This document shows, piece after piece, positions 18,401 through 25,049 of a stretch of 47,427 nt of DNA. Location: positions 1 through 47,427 of the forward strand of contig CAKZVD010000080.1 of assembly GCA_937922085.1 (NCBI GenBank), given 5' to 3'. Each line of letters starts with the position of its first letter. The first letter of the stretch is position 1. The translations under genes were made by a program, and so were the position numbers. Below the pieces are notes generated by a model. That model saw only the letters and a list, made by a program, of their open reading frames with translations. It was not told the DNA's origin and did no database searches. The stretch is from an uncultured Tenacibaculum sp. (GTDB taxonomy: Bacteria > Bacteroidota > Bacteroidia > Flavobacteriales > Flavobacteriaceae).

Positions 18401-19168
18401 TCAATCAATTTTAAAGAATCAGAACGATTATATAACGAGTCAGAAGTTGCGACTTTTTCAAGAGGAGTAAAAACAAGTACTCCTAGCATTCAATTGTTAG
18501 CAGAACATGAAGGAATAATTGTAGATACTAATATTAAATATTATGGAACTGCAACTCAAGGTTTAGATCCAGGTTATGATGTTGGAAATTTTGGAAGCTC
18601 AAGTTTTGATATTTACACACATTTATTAGAAGGAGGAACTGAAGATGATTTTACCATTCAATCTTTACCTAATAATAATTATGAAAATATGGTAATTCCT
18701 GTAGGTATAAAAGCAGAAGCAAATGCTAAAATAATAGTATCTGTAAAGCCTTTAAATTTACCTGACGGATTACTAGTGTATTTAGAGGATCTAAAAACAG
18801 GAAGTTTTACTGAGTTAAACAATTCTAAAAGCTATACAATACAAACTACTACTGCCTTAAATAGTATTGGTCGTTTCTACTTACATACAAAACGTAAAAC
18901 ATTAAGTACTGCTACTATTGAACATAATACTTCTTCAATACATCTTTTTAAATCAGGAAAACAAGAAGTTCAGATTAAAGGATTAGAAGTAGGAAAGCAA
19001 GCTAATGTTAGTTTATTTTCAATAACAGGAAAAAAAGTGTATTCTAAAATTATTACAGGAGCACAAACTAATAAAATTACTCCTCAATTATTAGAATCGG
19101 GTGTTTACATTGTAAGAGTAACTACAGAAAATGGAAGTTTTAATAAGAAAATAGTATTTGAAAAATAG
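12431..19168 (+). CDS. giant six-module LRR protein with T9SS sorting tail
   Basis: A 2245-aa protein from the ATG at 12431, where a signal peptide starts (cleavage after ILFAQ); the upstream TTG at 12401 is unlikely. Six long repeats begin near residues 23, 323, 606, 911, 1260 and 1486. Each opens with a PDxNFExYLETHD-like segment and, except for the fifth, a NGN-VG-GNGIANDN loop that looks metal-binding. LRRs of ~21 residues follow, and each repeat closes with LxCIQVDDPxASY, a tryptophan and a final cysteine. Residues ~1703-2165 form a beta-rich stalk (WSGTTDSNWTDTNNWV) and ~2170-2245 a T9SS type A sorting domain (ITGKKVY, GVYIVRV). It is predicted to be a very long cell-surface solenoid adhesin. 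Module 5 is shortened. A 53-aa gene follows after 4 nt. Confidence 0.9.
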   Translation: MKLKLSLTLFLVIKGILFAQETPIPDTNFENYLETHDINGNSVAIGSATSLGNGIANDHFVTTAKIAMVTSLDISSKMISDITGIEDFVALEIFNFSTNGVGDFDISNNINLKELYCASNGMSDIDITTNVNLEILDASNNFFNTVIISNNTKLKIVNLANCNATSLNIGSINTIENLNVNNNKLTSLNITNLVNLTDLDCATNYNLSITDFSTLTNLVHLNCGNTNLRSLDVSNNLLLETLNIDFTSGYEVDLSSNTALTSLSAQSSDLTSLNIKNGNNAIITSFDARFNLFSCIQVDDPTAGYISTWLKDSTTTFNLDCSETNIPDENFENYLETHDINGNVVAVGSPLSLGNGDVDDGYVLTSRIKPVTSLNIAFYSIGDLTGLEDFTALEIFDCSNNEFNDIDLSHQPNLKELYCHNVFVSTIDVSSNLALEKLIINNANCTNLTIGNNTVLKELNVNKNKLTSLNLNSYTTLETVDFSENYNLNITDFSTLTNLINLNCSDTGLRSINLSNNTLLETLTMNNMSGFDVNLSSNTALTSFSARESDLSNINIKNGNNVNITYFDAELNSITLTCIQVDDPNASYMSTWKKDNAVIFSNDCVWTNIPDDNFENYLETHDASGNIVTVGDATSMGNGIANDNYVTTSKIANVTSLSISDLNITDATGIESFTALQNLNCFNNTLSSINLSQNVALLSVNLSRNTLTSLDVSKNTLLKELYVTRNGLTSLDLTLNPELTSLSCAINQLASINFTNNNKLERISIYENQLTSLNVTNLTLLTSLDCVENSLTSIDLSQNSELQYLQIYENLLTSLDVSNNVKLIELYAEYNQITSLDVSKNTVLEDLSCYSNQLTYLNIRNGNNSNLDHRDFDITNNPGLTCVSVDNPTDATAILTDKDAQTVYSTSCSLTHVPDDNFEAYLETHNLIGGIVPVGDPTSMGNGIANDNYVGTEQIQNITYLNISNQGITDFTGLEVFVNLEEFRAFGNTITSETLDLTSNVNLTFAACSNMGLKNITVSGLTALKTLEVNSNQLSTLNISSNTSLESLRAINNLLLDINTSTNIALKDIRVQGNNLTLLNVSTNTLLSFLSCNDNDLSNLNLQNNLLLKNLNCGKNPLNTIDLSELTNLIDFFIEDTPTLTSLDLSNNINLENIGVSNNTLLTSLEVSNNSKLVEVYSNNTGITSLDFSNGTDLYYVECENNPSLTSLNFKNGNTGGIDDVLITGNTNLNCIQVDDPTASYLTRWSKDVSANFAEYCQVTYVPNDNFEALLEAKGFGNGIANDDYVYTDLIANETTLIIQDNDITDLTGIEDFTSLETLLCRRSNVTTVDLSNNTKLTRLNLVSNALTTLNLSNNILLQEVHINDNPVLGDVDIATLTVLRTLNISNTGISTINITNNPAIQVLLLNDNEFTSLDLSSYPSIVQVWISNNKLTSLNVANGNNSNFTWFQATGNPDLTCIQVDDINGNFSLWSKDNTANYVHYCELTHIADANFENYLETHDANGNTVTIGDTSSMGNGIANDNQVATSKIATVTTLNIDRLAISDLTGIEAFSALESLNCGYNDLTSLDLSTNTNLKVLHAEENDFTSLDFSGYTSLEEIELRSNSLTSLLVDNNPNLKILKTGKNALSTLNLSSCVQLEQLYVHQNVLVSLHIKNGNNNLITDFAADQNPSLTCIEVDDASASYLTTWNKDATANFSENCNTIIWSGTTDSNWTDTNNWVGNSLPLTTENVIVPSLVTSSPVINSGVIAEMNDLTIETFSSFDILDNGTVIVNGDLNTKETISISSSESTSGTLIVKGTANGNITYERTGLLANKWSIITVPVSGQSIKEFVENPANNIRVNTTVTPNRYAVAYYDDSRADGLKWKYYTTDDLQTNTLTFEKGKGYIISKETDGSVTFTGNLTTTNTTVNVNGDQWNAVGNPYTAYLPINNNVGDNFIQENLSKFDPVNVGVYVWDNSQNKYVAKTLLDTSTSFTVGQGFFVKTGIGVSSINFKESERLYNESEVATFSRGVKTSTPSIQLLAEHEGIIVDTNIKYYGTATQGLDPGYDVGNFGSSSFDIYTHLLEGGTEDDFTIQSLPNNNYENMVIPVGIKAEANAKIIVSVKPLNLPDGLLVYLEDLKTGSFTELNNSKSYTIQTTTALNSIGRFYLHTKRKTLSTATIEHNTSSIHLFKSGKQEVQIKGLEVGKQANVSLFSITGKKVYSKIITGAQTNKITPQLLESGVYIVRVTTENGSFNKKIVFEK

Positions 19169-19172
19169 AAAA

Positions 19173-19334
19173 ATGAATTTAAAGGATAATAAAAATATAA
19201 CCAGAAAAGAAGCGTTAAAAAAGTTAGGGAATTATGGAAAATATACCGCTTTAACTGCTATGGGAACCTATTTGATTTTAAGTCCTAAAAAAGCGCAAGC
19301 AGCAAGTCCGTCACCACCAGGAGATGGTTTTTAA
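19173..19334 (+). CDS. 53-aa small protein with exported-protein look
   Basis: ATG at 19173, 4 nt after the stop of the giant LRR gene, so the two are surely co-transcribed. The protein opens with a polar K/N-rich segment containing NITRKEALKKLGNYGKY, then a hydrophobic stretch (TALTAMGTYLILSP), an AxA-type site (KKAQAA) and a short tail ASPSPPGDGF. The arrangement resembles a signal or Tat-like leader (RKEALKK) with almost nothing behind it. Small proteins of this build near T9SS cargo are familiar in Flavobacteriaceae, but their function is unknown to me. A terminator follows at once. Confidence 0.7.
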   Translation: MNLKDNKNITRKEALKKLGNYGKYTALTAMGTYLILSPKKAQAASPSPPGDGF

Positions 19335-19363
19335 GATTAAGTAATTATTTAAATAAAATTTTT

Positions 19364-19390
19364 AACCAGTCTTTTAAGGCTGGTTTTTTT
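19364..19390 (+). terminator. intrinsic terminator of the giant LRR unit
   Basis: AACCAG...CTGGTT stem followed by seven T. Confidence 0.85.
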
Positions 19391-19539
19391 ATTAAATAAA
19401 ACTATTTATTGTTAAGTGTTTGGTATAATAATGATCCTATTTCAAAGGAAATCAATGAGTTTAAATCCATTATTAGAGATTTATACGAGATTATAATCTG
19501 AAAAAGGTATAAGTTCATAATAATCATTGTCTTAAAAAA

Positions 19540-19569
19540 TTGTTCGCTCTTAAAGAAAATTTATCTTTG
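19540..19569 (+). promoter_or_regulatory. canonical flavobacterial promoter of the helicase gene
   Basis: TTG at 19540-19542, a 19-nt spacer, and TATCTTTG at 19562-19569 fit TTG-N19-TAnnTTTG exactly. The ATG is 39 nt further on. Confidence 0.75.
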
Positions 19570-19608
19570 CAAAAGATGTAAAGCATAGATCTAACAGATA
19601 TAAAACAT

Positions 19609-20922
19609 ATGGCAAATAGAATAAAGGGACAAGAAGATATTTTAGCAAAACTAAATATCTATGAATTGAATGAAATGCAAAAGAATGCCATTTCTGTAAT
19701 AGATAAAACTACAAATACAGTAATTCTTTCTCCAACAGGTACAGGTAAAACATTAGCTTTTTTACTGCCAACATTAAAACTAATAGATTCAGAAAATGAT
19801 AATGTTCAGGTTTTAATTTTAGTGCCTTCAAGAGAATTAGCAATTCAAATAGAACAAGTTCTTAGAGAAATGGGAACAGGTTTTAAAGTAAATGCGGTAT
19901 ATGGAGGAAGATCTATGGCTAAAGATAAAATAGAGTTAAAACATACTCCAAGTATTTTAATAGGTACACCAGGTAGAATTTCAGATCATTTTGCAAACAA
20001 CCGTTTTTCTAAAGAAAGTATTAAAACTTTAATTTTAGATGAGTTTGATAAATCGTTAGAAGTAGGTTTTGAATATGAAATGCGAGGAATTATTAATCAA
20101 TTACCGAATATTAACAAGCGTATTTTAACATCGGCAACACAAGAAGCAGAAATTCCTGATTTTGTTCGATTAGAGAATCCAGCTATATTAAACTATTTAA
20201 CAGGAAAAAAATCAAAGAAATTAGCTATAAAAGTAGTTGCTTCTTCTGCAAAAAATAAAAATCAAACCTTATTAGATGTATTACATCATGTAGGAAATAA
20301 ACAAGGGATTGTTTTTTGTAATTTAAAAGAGAGTATACAATATGCAAGTGATTTTTTAACGAAAAATAAAATTGCGCATAGTTGTTTTTCTGGAGGAATG
20401 GAACAAAGAGATAGAGAACGTTCTTTAATTAAATTTAGAAATGGTACTAGTCAAGTTTTAATTGCGACCGATTTAGCCGCTAGAGGAATTGATATTCCAG
20501 AAATGGATTATATTATTCATTATGAGCTTCCACAAAGAGTAGAAGAATTTACGCACAGGAATGGAAGAACAGCAAGGGTAAATGCAAAAGGAACAGCTTA
20601 TGTATTAAAATGGGATAAAGAACGATTACCGGATTTTATGAAAGGAGTAACCAATGCCAATATTTCAGAAAAGGAAAAATTAAAACCACGTTACTGGGAA
20701 ACATTATTTATTTCTGGAGGAAGAAAAGATAAAATTTCGAAAGGAGATATTGCAGGGTTGTTTTTTAAAAAAGGAAATTTAACCAAAGATCAATTGGGTA
20801 TTATAGAATTAAAACAAGATTGTGCTTTTATAGCGGTACCAGTTGCAGAAGCTAAAAAATTGGTAGAAGAATTAAATAATACACGATTAAAAAATAAAAA
20901 GGTACGTATACATATTGTGTAA
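19609..20922 (+). CDS. DEAD-box RNA helicase with DbpA-type C-terminus
   Basis: A 437-aa cytosolic ATP-dependent RNA helicase. Motifs seen: SPTGTGKT (41-48), PSRELA (~73-78), GTPGR (119-123), DEFD at 144-147 where the family name motif is DEAD, SAT (175-177), ATDLAARGID (286-295) and HRNGRTAR (316-323). Residues ~363-437 (YWETLFISGGRKDKISKGDI...) match the RRM-like domain of DbpA, which binds 23S rRNA hairpin 92, so a role in large-subunit ribosome assembly is likely. The DEFD variant keeps both acidic residues needed for Mg-ATP. It has its own promoter and terminator. The last nine or so codons and the terminator recur at ~21460-21544. Confidence 0.9.
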   Translation: MANRIKGQEDILAKLNIYELNEMQKNAISVIDKTTNTVILSPTGTGKTLAFLLPTLKLIDSENDNVQVLILVPSRELAIQIEQVLREMGTGFKVNAVYGGRSMAKDKIELKHTPSILIGTPGRISDHFANNRFSKESIKTLILDEFDKSLEVGFEYEMRGIINQLPNINKRILTSATQEAEIPDFVRLENPAILNYLTGKKSKKLAIKVVASSAKNKNQTLLDVLHHVGNKQGIVFCNLKESIQYASDFLTKNKIAHSCFSGGMEQRDRERSLIKFRNGTSQVLIATDLAARGIDIPEMDYIIHYELPQRVEEFTHRNGRTARVNAKGTAYVLKWDKERLPDFMKGVTNANISEKEKLKPRYWETLFISGGRKDKISKGDIAGLFFKKGNLTKDQLGIIELKQDCAFIAVPVAEAKKLVEELNNTRLKNKKVRIHIV

Positions 20923-21040
20923 TTATTGTATTAAGTTTTTAAAGATATTTGAAAAGCATTGAATTTTAAATTCAGTGCTTTTTTTATTGAATTCTGATGT
21001 ATGAACAAAAAAATATAAAAAGTAAACGAAAATAGATTGT
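20899..21040 (+). repeat. direct repeat copy A (helicase 3' end, terminator, leader)
   Basis: Begins inside the last codons of the helicase gene (…KKVRIHIV-stop), covers its terminator and ends in a 24-nt block containing AGTAAACGAAAATAGATTGT. The order of blocks is the same in copy B at 21470-21600. The two ends are identical and the middle has diverged. Confidence 0.85.
20952..20985 (+). terminator. intrinsic terminator of the helicase gene
   Basis: A 15-bp near-perfect palindrome, AAAAGCATTGAATTT with its complement, followed by a T run. Confidence 0.85.
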
Positions 21041-21087
21041 AAGTGGTGTTAAAAACATTTAATACTAAGTAAAAGAAGTTGAAAACA

Positions 21088-21095
21088 TACTTTTG
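21088..21095 (+). promoter_or_regulatory. -7 element of the small lipoprotein gene
   Basis: TACTTTTG lies 25 nt before the ATG at 21121. It is the first of three related promoter regions (others at 21648 and 36133) that share an AAATAGATT-containing upstream block. Confidence 0.6.
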
Positions 21096-21120
21096 AGATA
21101 TAAAATTAAAATAATTAAAA

Positions 21121-21444
21121 ATGAAATTAATAAAAACAGTTCTCTTAAGTTTTACAGTTATAGGCTTTGTAGCATTAACATCTTGTAAAAATTCTTCGTC
21201 AAAACTTTCAGAAGAAAAATTAGAAGCTAAATATATAGAAAGTTGTGTTTCAAGTGCAAAAAAAACATATGAAAAAGCAGGTCAAAAACCTAATGATGAA
21301 TTAATAGAGAAGATTTGTAAATGCTCTGGAGAAAAAATAAAAACTAAATATGGTTTTGATAAAATACCTACTAATTCTAAAGAGGCAACAAGTTTTTTAA
21401 TAGAAACAACTAAGAATTGTGCAAAAGAAGCAATGGCTCAATAA
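21121..21444 (+). CDS. small four-cysteine lipoprotein
   Basis: A 107-aa lipoprotein with a signal peptide ending in LTSC (Cys22). The mature part is mostly helical and charged. It carries four cysteines besides the lipid-bearing one (YIESC, ICKC, KNC), so two disulfides are possible in the periplasm. No named family is recognised; small cysteine-containing lipoproteins like this are common in Flavobacteria. It has its own promoter and lies between two copies of the helicase 3' end plus terminator, so it behaves as a separate cassette. Confidence 0.75.
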   Translation: MKLIKTVLLSFTVIGFVALTSCKNSSSKLSEEKLEAKYIESCVSSAKKTYEKAGQKPNDELIEKICKCSGEKIKTKYGFDKIPTNSKEATSFLIETTKNCAKEAMAQ

Positions 21445-21469
21445 ATAGAAATTTATAATTAAAAAATAA

Positions 21470-21600
21470 AAGGTACGTATACATATTGTGTAGTTACTGT
21501 TTTAGATTTTTAAAAAACACTGAATTTAAATTCAGTGTTTTTTTATTGAGCAATTGTAAATAAAACAAAAAAGGAGAAAAAGTAAACGAAAATAGATTGT
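21470..21600 (+). repeat. direct repeat copy B (helicase 3' end, terminator, leader)
   Basis: A second copy of the end of the helicase gene. The first 23 nt are identical to 20899-20921 and read KVRIHIV-stop in frame, followed by a perfect terminator palindrome. 21577-21600 are identical to 21017-21040. It brackets the small lipoprotein gene with copy A. Confidence 0.85.
21512..21548 (+). terminator. terminator in repeat copy B
   Basis: A perfect 16-bp palindrome (AAAAAACACTGAATTT and complement) ending in T's. It is homologous to the helicase terminator and now ends the small lipoprotein gene. Confidence 0.85.
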
Positions 21601-21647
21601 TTAAGGTTGAAAAAATATTTGTGGTTATACTATAGGAATTAAATAAA

Positions 21648-21655
21648 TATTTTTG
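21648..21655 (+). promoter_or_regulatory. -7 element at the head of the accessory run
   Basis: TATTTTTG in the context AATTAAATAAATATTTTTG, nearly the same as the element at 36133. It is 28 nt before the ATG at 21684 and may drive the long one-direction run that follows. Confidence 0.6.
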
Positions 21656-21683
21656 ATGTAAGAAGTTAATTATTGATGTCTAT

Positions 21684-22076
21684 ATGTTTCATTTTATTGA
21701 ATTAAATAAAGAAATAGGGTACTTAAACTCACAGTATATTGAATATATAAAACCAGATAAGAGCGATAAAATTATTGAGTTTTCTGATGAGTTTATAGTT
21801 ATAGAAAGAGAAAAATGGTATTTAAAAACGCTTATAAAATATAACATAACTGTATTTATAATTGTTTTTATAATAGTTATGATTTTAGCTCTTTTTAATG
21901 ATAATAATGTTAATGAATTTTATTCAAATATAATTAAACCAATTACAAAAAATCTATTCTATTTGTATGTACTAACTAATCTATTTCAAGTATACTACCT
22001 GTTTTTTTCTGAAAAAAAAGAAATAGTATTTGATAGATTGAAAGGAAATATTTATAAAGTTGAAAATATTTATTAA
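21684..22076 (+). CDS. two-helix membrane protein of unknown function
   Basis: A 130-aa protein. A soluble N-terminal part of ~48 residues is followed by two hydrophobic helices (~50-70, FIIVFIIVMILALF; ~90-108, LFYLYVLTNLFQVYYLFF) and a short C-terminal strand-like tail (EIVFDRLKGNIYKVENIY). The final segment resembles the cytosolic part of small proteins with a PH-like or YcxB-like fold, but this is a weak impression. It is the first gene behind the promoter at 21648 and 75 nt before a lipoprotein gene. Confidence 0.65.
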   Translation: MFHFIELNKEIGYLNSQYIEYIKPDKSDKIIEFSDEFIVIEREKWYLKTLIKYNITVFIIVFIIVMILALFNDNNVNEFYSNIIKPITKNLFYLYVLTNLFQVYYLFFSEKKEIVFDRLKGNIYKVENIY

Positions 22077-22151
22077 TAAACTAAAAATAAAGAAAAGGTT
22101 TCTTTGAGAGAAGAAAGTGTATTATAGAATTACAAAAAACTAAACTTAAAT

Positions 22152-23450
22152 ATGAAAAAAATAATAACAATACTCTTTTTAATAAGCTTATTTATTAGTT
22201 GTTCTACTAAAGAAAAAACAGATGAAGAATTATTGAAATTAGATAAAATAGCACTGACTAAAAGTTTAGATTCATATAAAGTGTTTCCTTATAAGTTTGC
22301 AAAAATAGCGATACGATCTTCTTTTACAAGAGATACGCATTCAGAGGAATTCCAGTCGTTCAAGTCAACATTAAATAAACTTTCAGGAAAGTTAATGAGT
22401 CATAATGTAAGTGAACCACAAAAACTATCTTTTCTAGATTACCTTTCTATTTATAGAGATTATAAAAAAATGGAAGAATTTGTAATGAAAACAGATGAAG
22501 ATCAGTTTCCTACTATCTCAGACATAGTAAAAGTAGCGTATGGAGATTCTACAAAGGAAAAAGTACCATATTATGAAGGAGAGAGTAAGAAAATAGTACA
22601 AAGTTTAGAGCATACAGTACTGAGTGTTATACCTGTTTTAGGAAAAGAAATAGCACTGTATGAATGTTCAAAAACGAACCCTGATTATTTACCAGATTCA
22701 GAAATAAAAACATTACTACATTACCTTAGAGGGTTTCTGTTTTTTGAAAAAGGATTGTATTATTTATCTGAAGATGAAATTACTAGAAATATTACATGGT
22801 TAGAAAAAAATAAAGGGATTGATTTACCATATACTAGAGAAGTATTTCAATGGGGTAATTTAAATAATGAGCAAACACACACAGGTATTCATGGATTGAA
22901 TTATTTATTTAGAGGATTTGATCGTTTAATGATGAAACGAAAAATAGATGAGGAACGTGCATTACAAGATTTTGAAGTCTTTATAAAAGATGCAAATGAA
23001 ATAGGATTGCAAAATGAAATTACATGGTCTATAGAAACCTATTTATATTTAAAGAACGAGAAAAAAGAAAAAGCAATTGCTTCTTTAACAAAATTAAAAA
23101 GAAGTAGTTTATTATCATCAAAAGAAAAGAGTAAAATAGAGGAATCAATTAAATACTTAAAAGAAAGAGAAACAGGGAGTCTTTTAAATGGAGCATATGA
23201 TAAATATTTTTTAGCCAAAATAGCTACAAAGTATATGTTTTCTATGTTAGCAGAGGTTGAATGGAAAAAAATGTTAAAAGAGCAAAATGTACCTCATGTA
23301 GATGAAATGTTTGTAATGGTTGATAATGTTAAACATTTAATGTCTAATATTAATTTATATATGACAAAAGATGGTTTAAAAGAAGTAGGAGAGGATCTTA
23401 AAAATAAAGGAAAAGGTCTTTTTGATAAGGCTAAAGGTTTGATAGAGTAA
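22152..23450 (+). CDS. helical lipoprotein of unknown function
   Basis: A 432-aa lipoprotein; the lipobox FISC puts the lipid on Cys17, followed by STKEKTDEE. The mature protein is predicted to be almost all helical with TPR-like spacing (KAIASLTKLKRSSLLSSKE...), ending in an amphipathic tail (EEDLKNKGKGLFDKAKGLIE type). No family is recognised. It is only 7 nt ahead of the next gene, so they are almost certainly translated from one transcript. Confidence 0.7.
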   Translation: MKKIITILFLISLFISCSTKEKTDEELLKLDKIALTKSLDSYKVFPYKFAKIAIRSSFTRDTHSEEFQSFKSTLNKLSGKLMSHNVSEPQKLSFLDYLSIYRDYKKMEEFVMKTDEDQFPTISDIVKVAYGDSTKEKVPYYEGESKKIVQSLEHTVLSVIPVLGKEIALYECSKTNPDYLPDSEIKTLLHYLRGFLFFEKGLYYLSEDEITRNITWLEKNKGIDLPYTREVFQWGNLNNEQTHTGIHGLNYLFRGFDRLMMKRKIDEERALQDFEVFIKDANEIGLQNEITWSIETYLYLKNEKKEKAIASLTKLKRSSLLSSKEKSKIEESIKYLKERETGSLLNGAYDKYFLAKIATKYMFSMLAEVEWKKMLKEQNVPHVDEMFVMVDNVKHLMSNINLYMTKDGLKEVGEDLKNKGKGLFDKAKGLIE

Positions 23451-23457
23451 ATTAAGT

Positions 23458-23901
23458 ATGATAAGAAAAGGTATAACAGGTTTTAATTGTGGAAATCTTG
23501 ATAGTTTTAAACTTAAGTTAAATCAGTTAAAAGAAACAGTAAATATGTTACCTAACTATACTTTTTTAGGTATAAATAAACAGGGATTATCAAATAATTA
23601 CGAAGAAATAAAGCTATTTAATAGAATTAAAAATGAAAAAATAATTGTTTTAATAAACTGTTCATATGGATATTCATGTAGTGTAAGTAATGATAGTAGT
23701 TGGATGGATTTAAAATTCATAGAGTTGAAAGAAGATTTAAAAAGAAAAATCAATCCAATTTTTGAATATTTAACACCAGAATATTTAAACTCAAAAATAA
23801 GTTCAAAAGACTTAAGTGTATTGATGAAAGTAGAAAGAGAACAAATTGAATATTGGGGATCTAAAACTAAAGGAGAAGTTATATTTAATGGGTATGATTA
23901 A
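23458..23901 (+). CDS. small cytosolic protein of unknown function
   Basis: A 147-aa protein without signal peptide or membrane segment. It has an alpha/beta pattern with several cysteines (FNCGN, INCSYGYSCSVS). No family is recognised. Being a small soluble protein inside a run of lipoproteins, it could be an immunity-type protein, but there is no direct sign of this. It starts 7 nt after the preceding gene and is followed by a 50-nt gap. Confidence 0.6.
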   Translation: MIRKGITGFNCGNLDSFKLKLNQLKETVNMLPNYTFLGINKQGLSNNYEEIKLFNRIKNEKIIVLINCSYGYSCSVSNDSSWMDLKFIELKEDLKRKINPIFEYLTPEYLNSKISSKDLSVLMKVEREQIEYWGSKTKGEVIFNGYD

Positions 23902-23951
23902 AAAATAATAAAATTATAGTAAGATCAAATAATACATAATATAAAGCAAGA

Positions 23952-24536
23952 ATGAATAAATATTTTAAAATACTAATAGTCTTATTTTTAATAGGGTTTA
24001 CTACTTGTAATGAAGCACAAGAAAATGAAAAATCGATTTTAAAAGACTGCTTTAAACAACATTTTTTTAAAAAAGAAAGTTCTTTACTGAAATTAGAAAA
24101 AGAATTAAAGAAAAAAGGATTTATTAAAGATGGTAAGGCTAAATCTTATCAGTTACTTTTCCGTGATTATATTTATCTTAATAGTATAGGAAGATCTAAA
24201 GAGTTTTATCAAAAGAAATATTTAATATCAACTATTCTGAATAACAATATAAATAAAAAAGTAAATATAGAAAGAGTATGTTTTCCTAACCAAAACCCTA
24301 TGGAAATATTTAAAAATTCATTAACTGTATTGAATTTTATTAATTTCGATAAAAAAGAAAATAAAAAGGACTTGCCTATAGATTGGTATACTTTAAAACA
24401 ATCAGAAATATTTATGAAACTAACCAAAACAAAATGGTTTAAAAATGAAGATGTAAAATATATTGTTTTAGATGCTTTAAAGCGTAATATAATAAACTAT
24501 TCTAAAGAAAAAATGAATATAGATATAGGAAACTAA
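23952..24536 (+). CDS. lipoprotein, paralogue of the LRR lipoprotein downstream
   Basis: A 194-aa lipoprotein (lipobox FTTC; Cys20 followed by NEAQENE). The first ~30 codons are about 95% identical in DNA to those of the gene at 25050. The mature part is only distantly similar, with shared landmarks such as FFKKES/FFQKES, KKYLISTI/QKYILSTI and WFKNEDVKY/WFTNIDVKY. It lacks the LRR half of the other protein. Function unknown. The abrupt drop in identity after the leader points to a recent exchange of the 5' end or to fast change of the mature domain. Confidence 0.7.
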   Translation: MNKYFKILIVLFLIGFTTCNEAQENEKSILKDCFKQHFFKKESSLLKLEKELKKKGFIKDGKAKSYQLLFRDYIYLNSIGRSKEFYQKKYLISTILNNNINKKVNIERVCFPNQNPMEIFKNSLTVLNFINFDKKENKKDLPIDWYTLKQSEIFMKLTKTKWFKNEDVKYIVLDALKRNIINYSKEKMNIDIGN

Positions 24537-24583
24537 AAAGTTATAAAGAACACAATAAACTTTCTCTTAAAATAAAATAAGAA

Positions 24584-25023
24584 ATGAAAAAAACATCAAT
24601 AATAATAGGTTTGACATTTCAATTTTCTTTTGGACAAAGTTGTGGAGTTTATCTAATAAAATATGTTGGTACAATAAAAGCGGGGCTATTAAAAATAGAT
24701 GAAATAAGACTTCCTTCGTTTCATTTCTTACATGGATTAAAAGAAGATAAATCGGAAAAAACATATATAAACAGGAATTAAAGAAAATAAGTTTAATATT
24801 AAATTCACCAGAAGGAAGATCATTTAAAAAAGCTGAAAACCTTTTAATGTATTATAAAAAAAAGAATGAAAAATTTCTTGTGATTTTTATTGTAATTGAA
24901 AAAGGAAATAAGAAAGAACTAAAAATAGAATTGGAGTGGAATAGTATTAAATTCAGAAAAAAGAATGATGAAAAATTCCCTAAACTATTTGAATTAAATT
25001 TAAATGAAATAAACTATAATTAA
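24584..25023 (+). pseudogene. secreted protein gene broken by a one-base shift
   Basis: The first frame (24584-24781) gives a signal peptide (MKKTSIIIGLTFQFSFGQ) and SCGVYLIKYVG, then stops after 65 codons. From the six-A tract near 24757, the -1 frame stays open to TAA at 25021-25023 and continues naturally as NIYKQELKKISLILNSPEGR, ending LFELNLNEINYN. One extra A would restore a 146-aa protein of the small secreted flavobacterial type with the SCGVY...IKYVG start. It is either a true mutation or a homopolymer sequencing error. Programmed slippage is less likely, because the A-run is not in the frame needed for a classical slippery heptamer. Confidence 0.75.
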
Positions 25024-25049
25024 TCAAATTATTTTTCCTAAATAAAAAA

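Noticed and set aside
12604..18489. Several minus-strand frames of 79-131 codons across the giant LRR gene
   Set aside because: They follow from the repetitive codon pattern of the LRRs on the other strand (hydrophobic L/S/V-rich shadows) and have no starts or context of their own.
19402..19500. Short frame ending NEFKSIIRDLYEIII between terminator and helicase promoter
   Set aside because: Only ~31 codons from a TTG, with no recognisable domain; possibly a remnant, but chance is as likely. The rest of 19335-19608 holds the terminator and the promoter.
20040..20052. DEFD in place of DEAD as a sign of an inactive helicase
   Set aside because: Both acidic residues needed for ATP hydrolysis remain and all other motifs are intact, so activity is expected.
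24745..24765. Programmed -1 frameshift at the A6 tract
   Set aside because: The classical A-AAA-AAC heptamer would need a codon boundary after the first A, but the actual boundary is after the second; no clear stimulatory stem was seen. Mutation or sequencing error is simpler.
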